64,000 bases of DNA from Mangrovibacterium diazotrophicum (GTDB taxonomy: Bacteria; Bacteroidota; Bacteroidia; Bacteroidales; Prolixibacteraceae): positions 1,041,320-1,105,319 of the forward strand of contig NZ_RAPN01000001.1 of assembly GCF_003610535.1 (NCBI RefSeq), given 5' to 3'. Shown here in pieces: positions 35,681 to 42,299 of the stretch (within the stretch, counting starts at the first letter, position 1; each line of letters starts with the position of its first letter). Below the pieces are notes generated by a model. It had not been told where the DNA came from and ran no database searches. It saw nothing but the letters and a program-made list of their open reading frames with translations. The position numbers were made by a program, and so were the translations under genes.

Positions 35681-36445
35681 TCAATCGGTTACCATTCCCT
35701 TAAACTCGGGCTCGCTCAATTTCTTTTGAAGCCGATCAATCGAGAACTGCACGAATGACAACTCTTCTTCCTCGCTTGAGACATTCACCTCATTCGGGAA
35801 AACTTTCCAGGCCATCATCGCTGTTTGGTCGCCAACTGCCATAATTTGGCCATTTGGTGCCGGGAAATTACCTGATGCCTTGTAGGTTTCAATCGATTTT
35901 GGATTGAAAAACAGGTAGGCATCAAAGGTTTGATTCAGCCATTTTTCGATCGGTGTATTTTTATAAACTTCCATCTCAACAGGTTGAATTCCGTGCGAAA
36001 ACAATTGCTCGTACAAATCGTTCAACGGCTTGTCTCCGCGCAAGTAAACCACTTTTTGCCCCGTATTGTGGCGAGCAATTAATTCGCTTAACGAGAAAAT
36101 ATTCGGTTCAGCCGAACGATGTATTTTCATCCGGGTTTTCTTCAGGATAGCTACTTGCTTCGAGCTAATGCAGAAGATCTCGTGCTGCGAGCGCAAGCCA
36201 AAATGATGGCGGAAACGTGCCAGCCAATGTGCGGCATAACTGCTTGTTACCACCAGACTTACTTTCTGATCGCGAATACTGTTTAAAAATTCAACTTTCG
36301 GTTTACGAAACTGGATGCGAAAAAGTGGTTGTTCAATAAACCGAACCGGCTGATTACGGAGCCACTGCCGGGTTTTTTCCGACAGGCTCCTTCCTATAAA
36401 TACTGAGGGTAGTTCCATTGTATCAATGTTTAAATTCTTTTCCAT
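35681..36445 (-). CDS. hemD: Uroporphyrinogen-III synthase
   Basis: A 254-residue enzyme of the HemD family that closes hydroxymethylbilane to uroporphyrinogen III. The sequence is divergent as always in HemD, but the two-domain pattern is recognisable: VSLVVTSSYAAHWLARF (about 60-76), IFCISSKQVAILKK, KVVYLRGDKPLNDLYEQLFSHGIQPVEMEVYKNTP, FDAYLFFNPKSIETY and QIMAVGDQTAMMAW. The start is uncertain: ATG 36445 overlaps the end of cysI by 23 bp, while ATG 36418 lies directly after the cysI stop and gives a more usual N-terminus (MELPSVFIGRS). Either way translation is probably coupled to cysI. It supplies the precursor for siroheme made by cobA. Confidence 0.85.
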   Translation of the reverse strand: MEKNLNIDTMELPSVFIGRSLSEKTRQWLRNQPVRFIEQPLFRIQFRKPKVEFLNSIRDQKVSLVVTSSYAAHWLARFRHHFGLRSQHEIFCISSKQVAILKKTRMKIHRSAEPNIFSLSELIARHNTGQKVVYLRGDKPLNDLYEQLFSHGIQPVEMEVYKNTPIEKWLNQTFDAYLFFNPKSIETYKASGNFPAPNGQIMAVGDQTAMMAWKVFPNEVNVSSEEEELSFVQFSIDRLQKKLSEPEFKGMVTD

Positions 36446-38117
36446 GGATAATTTCTTTCACATAAGCTTTCCGAACCACAAAATCTCCAAATCCTTCGCC
36501 TTCGTTACGGTTCTGCGCGTAATCAGCAATAATAGGTTTCAACTCTGCTAAAATTTCCTCTTCGGAAAGTGTTTCTTTATAGAGTGCATTCAAGCGGGTT
36601 CCGTTGCGGTTACCTCCAAGGTACAAGTTGTACCGACCGGCCGACTTGCCAATAAAACCGATTTCGGCCAGGTATGGGCGACCGCAACCATTCGGGCAAC
36701 CAGTCATGCGGATTACAATCTCTTCCTTTAACAGACCATGCTCATCCAAAATGACTTCGATCTTACTCATCAAATCGGGCAGGTAGCGCTCTGCTTCTGC
36801 AAAAGCCAAACTACAAGTATTCAGCGCCACACAGGCAATCGAATTCTGGCGGAGGCCGGAAAGCTGAATTGGCCACACACCATATTCTTTCAGGATTTTG
36901 GCCACTTTCTCCTTGTCATCCAAATTGGCCAAAATCAGGTTTTGATTACCTGTCAGGATAAATTGTGCATCAACTTGTTCTGCGATCTCACGCAAGGCTG
37001 TTTTCAATTTCAGGTTTCCGGTATCCTTCACACGGCCACCTTCGATAAACAGGTTCAGATTCCATTTGCCATTGGTACCTTTTACCCAACCGTAACGATC
37101 GCCGTTGCGGCTAAAACTGTACGGGCGGGCAGGCTCCAATTTGTATCCGAGGTATTTATTCAGCTCTGCTTTAAACCAATCCAATCCCTTGTGATCGATC
37201 GTGTATTTCAAACGAGCTTGCTTCCGGTTCTGGCGATTCCCATTGTCTTTTTGTACGAGGACAACTTTTTCGGCAACATCTACTGCCTGCGACGGCGTAC
37301 AAAATCCGATCACATCTCCCAAGCGTGGGTATGTTTCAGGCACACCGAAGGTTGAACCAAAACCACCACCGACAACAACGTTGTAACCAACCAGTTTGCC
37401 TTTTTCCTGGATCGCGATGTAGCCCAAATCCTGCGAAAACACATCAACATCATTATAAGGAGGAACAGCAACGCCTATTTTAAATTTACGCGGTAGGTAG
37501 CGATCACCGTAAATTGGTTCAACGTCTTTTTTACCGTCAACCAACAGGTGCTCATCCAACCAAATTTCGTGGTAGGCAGTCGTCTGCGGAGTCAAATGCG
37601 CCGAAATATCTCCGGCTAATTTGTAGGCTTGTGCGTGAATCTCAGATTCTTCCGGGTTAGCCAATGACATCACATTTCGGTTTACATCGCCACAGGCTGC
37701 AATGGTATCCATCAATGCAGAATTAATTCCCTGAATGGTTGCTTTCAGTTTACTCTTAATAACGCCGTGCAACTGAAAAGCCTGGCGTGTTGTCAATTTC
37801 AAAGTGCCGTTTGCATGCGTGTCAGCCAACGAGTCCATTTGCAACCATTGCTCTCTCGAAGCAACCCCTCCCGGCAACCGGACACGAATCAAAAAGGACC
37901 AGGCTGGTTCCAGTTTTTGCAATTTGCGCTCTTTCTCCAGGTCGCGGTCGTGCTGCTGATAAATTCCGTGAAATTTAGACATCTGGGTGTCACCATCGGC
38001 AATGGCCCCGGTAACCGGGTCTGCCAAACTTTCAACCAAGGTTCCACGCAGATAGTTGCTATCGTATTTTAATTTTTCTACTTCTGACAATTTACTCCAA
38101 TCAATTTGCTCGCTCAT
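36423..38117 (-). CDS. cysI: Assimilatory sulfite reductase, hemoprotein (beta) subunit
   Basis: A 564-residue siroheme-[4Fe-4S] protein that reduces sulfite to sulfide with six electrons. It has two sulfite/nitrite reductase ferredoxin-like repeats. The cluster/siroheme ligands are at about residues 428-434 (CVALNTC, CX5C) and 470-474 (CPNGC, CX3C), followed by GRPYLAEIGFIG. The N-terminal KLTTRQAFQLHGV segment binds siroheme. It works with the flavoprotein encoded just upstream (cysJ). The 143-bp gap before it holds a probable second promoter with two operator-like boxes (38138-38184). The downstream hemD overlaps its end. Confidence 0.96.
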   Translation of the reverse strand: MSEQIDWSKLSEVEKLKYDSNYLRGTLVESLADPVTGAIADGDTQMSKFHGIYQQHDRDLEKERKLQKLEPAWSFLIRVRLPGGVASREQWLQMDSLADTHANGTLKLTTRQAFQLHGVIKSKLKATIQGINSALMDTIAACGDVNRNVMSLANPEESEIHAQAYKLAGDISAHLTPQTTAYHEIWLDEHLLVDGKKDVEPIYGDRYLPRKFKIGVAVPPYNDVDVFSQDLGYIAIQEKGKLVGYNVVVGGGFGSTFGVPETYPRLGDVIGFCTPSQAVDVAEKVVLVQKDNGNRQNRKQARLKYTIDHKGLDWFKAELNKYLGYKLEPARPYSFSRNGDRYGWVKGTNGKWNLNLFIEGGRVKDTGNLKLKTALREIAEQVDAQFILTGNQNLILANLDDKEKVAKILKEYGVWPIQLSGLRQNSIACVALNTCSLAFAEAERYLPDLMSKIEVILDEHGLLKEEIVIRMTGCPNGCGRPYLAEIGFIGKSAGRYNLYLGGNRNGTRLNALYKETLSEEEILAELKPIIADYAQNRNEGEGFGDFVVRKAYVKEIIHGKEFKH

Positions 38118-38137
38118 GATTTCTTTATTTTAGTCAG

Positions 38138-38177
38138 ATAAGTATTAATACCACCAAAATAAGTATTTATACTTATC
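38138..38177 (-). promoter_or_regulatory. Two operator-like boxes before cysI
   Basis: GTATTAATAC (38142-38151, a perfect palindrome) and GTATTTATAC (38163-38172) lie exactly 21 bp apart, two helical turns, inside 14-bp direct repeats ATAAGTATTAATAC and ATAAGTATTTATAC. GATAAGTAT and ATACTTATC at the outer ends also make a 9-bp inverted repeat. They flank the -7 box of the candidate cysI promoter, a position suited to a repressor. Confidence 0.55.
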
Positions 38178-38184
38178 GAGTCAA
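38155..38184 (-). promoter_or_regulatory. Candidate internal promoter of cysI
   Basis: On the minus strand TTG (38182-38184), 19 bases and TTATTTTG (38155-38162) resemble TTTG-N19-TAnnTTTG with one change in the -7 box. It would give cysI a start of its own, about 35 nt upstream of the ATG, separate from the attenuated operon promoter. Confidence 0.45.
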
Positions 38185-38260
38185 GATTAAGTTCTGTTTT
38201 TTACTTTCTGTTAAGAATTTTTATCGATTCATTCATCTTTCTGTCCAAGCGCGGCAGCGA

Positions 38261-40060
38261 TTAATATACATCAGTCTGGAATCGCTTGTCCTTTTTCAGC
38301 TTTTTGAAGTAATCGCGGGCTTGATCTTCGCTCATTCCACCTTGTGTTTGAATAATCTCCAACAAGGTTTTCTGAACGTCTTTTGCCATGTGCTTCATAT
38401 CGCCGCAGAGGTAGAAACTCGCTCCGCTTTGCAACCAATCGAACACTTCTTTTTGTTGTTGCGCCAAACGATGTTGAACGTAGATTTTTTCTTCCTGATC
38501 GCGTGAGAAAGCCAAATCGATTTTTCCGAGTACACCTTTCTTCAGGGCTTTCTGCCATTCAATTTGATAGAGGAAATCGGAGTAAAAACGACGCTCGCCG
38601 AAGAACAACCAGGTTTTTCCTTTTCTCTTTTGAACCTCGCTTTGCTGAATGAATGCGCGGAATGGAGCAATTCCGGTTCCCGCACCAACCATGATGATCG
38701 GCGTTTCCTCACTCTCCGGAAGACGGAAGCCAGGATTGCGCTCAATGTAAACCGGTACTTCTTCGTCAATCTCAATACGATCAGCCAGGTAAGTCGATGC
38801 AGCGCCTTCGCGGTTACGGCCTTTGTTTTCGTAACGTACTGTTGCCACTGTGATGTGAACCTCATCACCAACGGCATCCTGGCTCGAAGAAATGCTGTAC
38901 AAACGAGCTGGTAACGGACGAAGCAAATCGATCAATTCCTGGGCCGTCAATTCAGCAGGAAACTCAACCAGCAAATCCAGAATATCGTTACCCCACAAGT
39001 AGCTATCCAACAGCTCGTCGTTTTCCAAGATTTTTGCCACTTCCGGATTACCTGTCTTTTCAGCATATTTCTGAATCACATCTCTTGTCAGCAAGGTAAT
39101 TTCAACCTGGTGACGCAAAGCAACATTCAATGAGTATTCAGTTTTCTTTAAAACAACCGGAGCATCAGTGTCTAATTTTAAACGCTCGATAATTTGCTCA
39201 ACCAAAACAGGTGGGTTATCAGTTAAAATGCCAACCGAATCTCCAGGCTGATATGAAATACCTGATCCATTTAAATCCAATTCGACATGATATACTTCCT
39301 TATCAGAATCACGACCGGTAATTTTCACCTTGTCAATCACCGTTGCCCGGAATGGATTCTTTTGATTATACACAACCGCTTCTTCTTGCACTGAACTTGT
39401 CGCAGACGTTGAAACCGCTGCAGGTTGCAATGCTGCCAATTTCTCCAGAATGGCATTCATCCAGGTATTGGCATCTTCTTCATAGTCCACATCGCAGGTT
39501 ACAATCGGGAAAAGCTCTTTAGCTCCGGCTTGTTTCAATGCATGATCGATATCAAGCCCGGTTTGACAGAAAAGTTTGTAGCTCTTATCACCCAAAGCCA
39601 ATACCGAGAAATTCAGATTCGGCAATTTGGGAGCGCGTTTACCGGTAATGAAGCGGTGGAAATCTTCAGCCATTTCAGGCGGCTCACCTTCTCCGTGGGT
39701 GCTCACAATTACCAGCAGGTTTTCTTCGTCGGTCAGCTGTTTTGGATTGTAATCATCCATAGCCAGCACACTGGCCGAAATTGATTTTTCACCCAACAAC
39801 CCACCGAGTTTTTTGGCAATGCCCTCGCTACGGCCTGTGTGAGAACCATACAAAATAGTCAATTTCAAATGCGAAGCCGCAACAACCGCAGCTGCAGTTT
39901 GCGCTTGCTGTCCAATGGCAACGGCCGGTTTGTTGTAGCTGGCAGTCAATCCTTGAAAATAACCGTTCAACCAGATTAACTGCTCAGGCACTGCTCCTTC
40001 CAGTAATACTTCCAGTGCTTTCGCCTGGGCCTCGCTTAAGGGATTCAATTTAATGCTCAT
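38261..40060 (-). CDS. cysJ: Assimilatory sulfite reductase, flavoprotein (alpha) subunit
   Basis: A 599-residue diflavin reductase that passes electrons from NADPH through FAD and FMN to the CysI hemoprotein. The N-terminal flavodoxin domain (about 65-205) shows TILYGSHTGRSEGIAKKL and STHGEGEPPEMAEDF. The connecting FAD domain has RLYSISSS and the GAASTYLADRI segment. The NADPH domain has MVGAGTGIAPFRAFIQQ and FYLCGDMKHMAKDV and ends in RFQTDVY, the usual aromatic C-terminus. Length is normal. It follows the DUF2061 gene by 42 bp and precedes cysI by 143 bp. Confidence 0.96.
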   Translation of the reverse strand: MSIKLNPLSEAQAKALEVLLEGAVPEQLIWLNGYFQGLTASYNKPAVAIGQQAQTAAAVVAASHLKLTILYGSHTGRSEGIAKKLGGLLGEKSISASVLAMDDYNPKQLTDEENLLVIVSTHGEGEPPEMAEDFHRFITGKRAPKLPNLNFSVLALGDKSYKLFCQTGLDIDHALKQAGAKELFPIVTCDVDYEEDANTWMNAILEKLAALQPAAVSTSATSSVQEEAVVYNQKNPFRATVIDKVKITGRDSDKEVYHVELDLNGSGISYQPGDSVGILTDNPPVLVEQIIERLKLDTDAPVVLKKTEYSLNVALRHQVEITLLTRDVIQKYAEKTGNPEVAKILENDELLDSYLWGNDILDLLVEFPAELTAQELIDLLRPLPARLYSISSSQDAVGDEVHITVATVRYENKGRNREGAASTYLADRIEIDEEVPVYIERNPGFRLPESEETPIIMVGAGTGIAPFRAFIQQSEVQKRKGKTWLFFGERRFYSDFLYQIEWQKALKKGVLGKIDLAFSRDQEEKIYVQHRLAQQQKEVFDWLQSGASFYLCGDMKHMAKDVQKTLLEIIQTQGGMSEDQARDYFKKLKKDKRFQTDVY

Positions 40061-40102
40061 TTGTTTCTATTGTTTTTTATGAAATTACTGATGAATAGGT
40101 CG

Positions 40103-40333
40103 TTAAATTTGGTACTCGATGTCAGACTGATCAATCCGTCCAAACTTGATACGGTTCCAGGTCCGTTCGTGCATGTAGTAGAGAAACATCTTCGTAAACA
40201 GCTCCACACCACCAATTGTAACTGCAAAATCCAACTTCCCTGTAACCAACCAGGCAATCATCATCGTGTCAATCGTACCGACGGTTCTCCACGATATTGA
40301 CTTCACTACGCTGCGATAAGGTTTTTCTCTCAT
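40103..40333 (-). CDS. DUF2061 small membrane protein
   Basis: A 76-residue protein of the DUF2061 family: ISWRTVGTIDTMMIAWLVTGKLDFAVTIGGVELFTKMFLYYMHERTWNRI, with two short hydrophobic segments and the ending H-E-R-x-W found in the family. In other bacteria this family often sits with sulfate-assimilation genes, so a membrane role in sulfur metabolism is likely but unproven. It is the first structural gene of the operon, 46 bp downstream of the attenuator-like terminator, so its expression depends on read-through. Confidence 0.88.
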   Translation of the reverse strand: MREKPYRSVVKSISWRTVGTIDTMMIAWLVTGKLDFAVTIGGVELFTKMFLYYMHERTWNRIKFGRIDQSDIEYQI

Positions 40334-40378
40334 GATCGATATTTATTTTGTTTTTATTTTTTCTGAAAATTGAAGCAT

Positions 40379-40413
40379 AAAAAAAGCCCTTCTGCGTCTG
40401 CAGAAGGGCTTTT
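40379..40413 (-). terminator. Attenuator terminator in the sulfite reductase leader
   Basis: A perfect 14-bp stem, AAAAGCCCTTCTGC (minus 40413-40400) and GCAGAAGGGCTTTT (40395-40382), with a four-base loop is followed by seven U. It lies between the leader ORF (stop at 40446) and the first operon gene (40333), so it can only act by stopping transcription before the operon. Segment CCTTCTGC of its 5' arm can instead pair with GCAGAAGG inside the leader ORF (40457-40464). Confidence 0.85.
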
Positions 40414-40445
40414 TGTTTTTATCGTTTCGTTATCCTATAACAATA

Positions 40446-40502
40446 TCAACTTCTTTCCTTCTGCAAAAAAGAACCACAACACATACACATACACATACAC
40501 AT
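40446..40502 (-). CDS. Cys/Met leader peptide of the sulfite reductase operon
   Basis: An 18-codon ORF on the minus strand reads MCMCMCMCCGSFLQKERS and stops at TGA. Five of its first nine codons are Cys (all TGT) and four are Met. It starts about 45 nt into the predicted transcript. Codons 13-16 contain GCAGAAGG, which can pair with the 5' arm of the terminator that follows. A ribosome stalled at the Cys codons would leave this segment free to form the antiterminator; one reaching the stop codon would cover it and allow termination. This matches the design of trp, his and leu leaders. Function is inferred from sequence; there is no obvious Shine-Dalgarno, which is usual in this phylum. Confidence 0.8.
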   Translation of the reverse strand: MCMCMCMCCGSFLQKERS

Positions 40503-40554
40503 GTTTGCACTTGAAGAAGGGTTAATATTTACAGAAGTTATCTTTGTCATTTTT

Positions 40555-40585
40555 TCAATATAAAAGGAGACTTACCTGACTCAAA
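40555..40585 (-). promoter_or_regulatory. Promoter of the sulfite reductase operon leader
   Basis: On the minus strand TTTG (40582-40585) is followed after exactly 19 bases by TATATTGA (40555-40562), close to the Bacteroidota form TTTG-N19-TAnnTTTG. Transcription would begin near 40547, giving a leader RNA of about 210 nt that includes the Cys/Met ORF and the terminator. Confidence 0.55.
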
Positions 40586-40620
40586 CATCGCTCGTTTGCG
40601 AGATGTTTTTATTTTTGTTT
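40584..40620 (+). terminator. Plus-strand terminator-like hairpin
   Basis: AAACAT-CG-CTCG-TTTG-CGAG-ATGTTT forms a bulged hairpin (40583-40608) followed by a T-rich run on the plus strand. No rightward gene precedes it; a short non-coding transcript starting near 40550 is the only candidate. It overlaps the promoter of the leftward operon. Confidence 0.4.
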
Positions 40621-40832
40621 TGAAATCAGATATAGAACTCTTTTTGTGATTTATTTGGCAAATATAGAGGTAAAATCGACATTTCGAAATATTTCGATGT
40701 AAAAAAATTATTAATTCAAGAATCACATTTTCTTAAAAATCTAAAATACATCAAATTATCAGGTGATGAATTGTAAATAATTACACCAACTTATTTTCAT
40801 TTTATTATTTTTGTGACAAAAATCAGAAAATA
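40613..40832. other. AT-rich divergent intergenic region
   Basis: About 220 bp between the sulfite reductase leader promoter and the chorismate mutase-like gene. A -7 box TATTTTTG (40806-40813) precedes the latter but has no clear -33 partner. A short inverted repeat ATTTCGAAATATTTCGAT occurs near 40681. No other gene is seen. Confidence 0.4.
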
Positions 40833-41135
40833 ATGAAAGACGCAAAATCCTGCAAGACCATTGAGGAGGTTCGACAAGAAATTGATCGGATTGACAGAGA
40901 GGTAATGGAACTACTGGCCAGACGACAGGACTATGTGTGCGAAATTATCCGGTTTAAAAAAGATGAAGAAAGTATTGTAGCGCAAGGTAGACAAGACCAG
41001 CTTTATCAACAGCGACGTGAATGGGCCGAAGAACTCCGCTTGTCGCCTGAAATGATTGAGGAGGTTTATAAAACGATGGTACGACATAACATCCAAAAAG
41101 AACTGGAGCTGCACAAACAAACTAAAAACAGTTAA
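40833..41135 (+). CDS. Chorismate mutase type II / isochorismate-pyruvate lyase-like protein
   Basis: A 100-residue all-helical AroQ-fold protein. Residues matching the chorismate mutase active site are R14, R31, K42 or K43, R53 and Q88. The glutamate that follows Arg in E. coli chorismate mutase is Gln here (R53-Q54), and the segment IVAQGRQDQLYQQRREWAEELRL resembles PchB (isochorismate pyruvate lyase), which shares the fold. So it may rearrange chorismate to prephenate or split isochorismate; the sequence alone does not decide. It is not fused to prephenate dehydratase and no other aromatic pathway gene is beside it. It is 8 bp upstream of a DRE-TIM aldolase and surely co-transcribed with it. 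Confidence 0.8.
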   Translation: MKDAKSCKTIEEVRQEIDRIDREVMELLARRQDYVCEIIRFKKDEESIVAQGRQDQLYQQRREWAEELRLSPEMIEEVYKTMVRHNIQKELELHKQTKNS

Positions 41136-41143
41136 TCTCTAAG

Positions 41144-42085
41144 ATGTACAAATCAGATATCAAAGTAGTGGATTGCACCGTTCGCGATGGCGGATTGATG
41201 AATAAATGGCAATTCGATGACAAGTTTGTAAAAGGAGTTTATGACGCCTGCGTTGAAGCGGGTGTTGATTATATGGAAATTGGCTACATCAGTAGCGAAA
41301 AATCATTTAACAGAAACGAAGTAGGTCCGTGGAAATTTTGCGCAGATAATGATCTTCGCCGAATTATGGGCAACAACGATACCAGCCTTAAAATATCAGC
41401 CATGGCCGATATCGGCCGGATTGATTTCGACGATATTCCGCCTGCCAGCGAAAGCCTGATCGACATGATGCGTGTGGCTTGTTACGCACATCAAACCGAC
41501 AAAGCCATTGAACTGGCACATCACTGCATGGACAAAGGCTACGAAACCACCATTAACCTGATGGCCGTTTCGAAAGTTAACGAACGCGATTTGGATGAAG
41601 CGTTGACGGATGTAGCTCAATCGCGCGTGCCTGTTTTCTACCTGGTTGACAGTTTCGGAAGCATGTACTGCGAAACGATCGAGCACCTGCTGAAAAAATA
41701 CAAAGCTGCTCTTCCTGAAAAAGAGATCGGCATTCACGCGCATAATAATATGCAGCTGGCCATGAGCAACACCATCACAGCATTGATGGGTGGCGCGACT
41801 TATCTTGACGCAACCCTGTTGGGAATGGGCCGCGGAGCTGGTAATTGCCCAATTGAAATTTTAACAGCATTCTTGAAAAACCCAAAATACAGATTACTGC
41901 CCCTGCTGAAAGCAATCCAGGAAGAAATTCTTCCCTGGCAACAAAAAATCGACTGGGGCTACCATATTCCATACCTGGTTACCGGCGCATTGAATGAACA
42001 TCCGCGCAGCGCAATGGCCTGGATGGATTCGGACCGCAAAACCGATTTCGTAGCGTTCATGAAAGAAATGCACGACTACGAATAA
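41144..42085 (+). CDS. DRE-TIM metallolyase (HMGL-like aldolase)
   Basis: A 313-residue TIM-barrel aldolase related to 4-hydroxy-2-oxovalerate aldolase, HMG-CoA lyase and homocitrate synthase. The metal-binding motif is at the N-terminus (VVDCTVRDGGLMNKW, residues about 8-22), with VDYMEIGY on strand 2. Later HAHNNMQLAMSNT supplies the metal-binding histidines and LLGMGRGAGNCPIE the C-terminal conserved loop. It has no leucine-regulatory domain, so it is not an isopropylmalate synthase. The substrate is unknown; co-transcription with the chorismate mutase/PchB-like gene suggests that a pyruvate- or oxoacid-forming step is linked to chorismate metabolism. A terminator follows. Confidence 0.82.
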   Translation: MYKSDIKVVDCTVRDGGLMNKWQFDDKFVKGVYDACVEAGVDYMEIGYISSEKSFNRNEVGPWKFCADNDLRRIMGNNDTSLKISAMADIGRIDFDDIPPASESLIDMMRVACYAHQTDKAIELAHHCMDKGYETTINLMAVSKVNERDLDEALTDVAQSRVPVFYLVDSFGSMYCETIEHLLKKYKAALPEKEIGIHAHNNMQLAMSNTITALMGGATYLDATLLGMGRGAGNCPIEILTAFLKNPKYRLLPLLKAIQEEILPWQQKIDWGYHIPYLVTGALNEHPRSAMAWMDSDRKTDFVAFMKEMHDYE

Positions 42086-42150
42086 GTCTCAAAATCCTTT
42101 TTTGAACCTTTTCTCACATCTCACAATAAACCAAAAACTGAGTATCTCGA

Positions 42151-42181
42151 AAAACCCTCTCCTAACCCAGAGGGTTTTTCC
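42151..42181 (+). terminator. Terminator after the aldolase gene
   Basis: AAAACCCTCT and AGAGGGTTTT form a 10-bp stem with an 8-base loop and a T run. Confidence 0.8.
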
Positions 42182-42299
42182 TTTGTATACCGGTTGAACA
42201 TTTGAAGCACGATTGTTGTCATATGCATGAAAAAGAAAAACCGCATCAAAATTTAATGACCCTTGGTGCGTTTCCTATAGTAAATAAACAAAAGAGAAA

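Noticed and set aside
38118-38260. Missing or frameshifted gene between cysJ and cysI
   Set aside because: The 143-bp gap has no coding frame with support; it is better explained by promoter and operator-like boxes.
40476-40502. Simple (ACACAT)n microsatellite
   Set aside because: It is a hexamer repeat, but it is fully explained as the Met-Cys codons of the leader ORF and is reported there.
40379-40585. SAM or other metabolite riboswitch before the sulfite reductase operon
   Set aside because: I do not see the conserved core of SAM-I or related riboswitches; the leader ORF with Cys codons and alternating pairings explains the region better.
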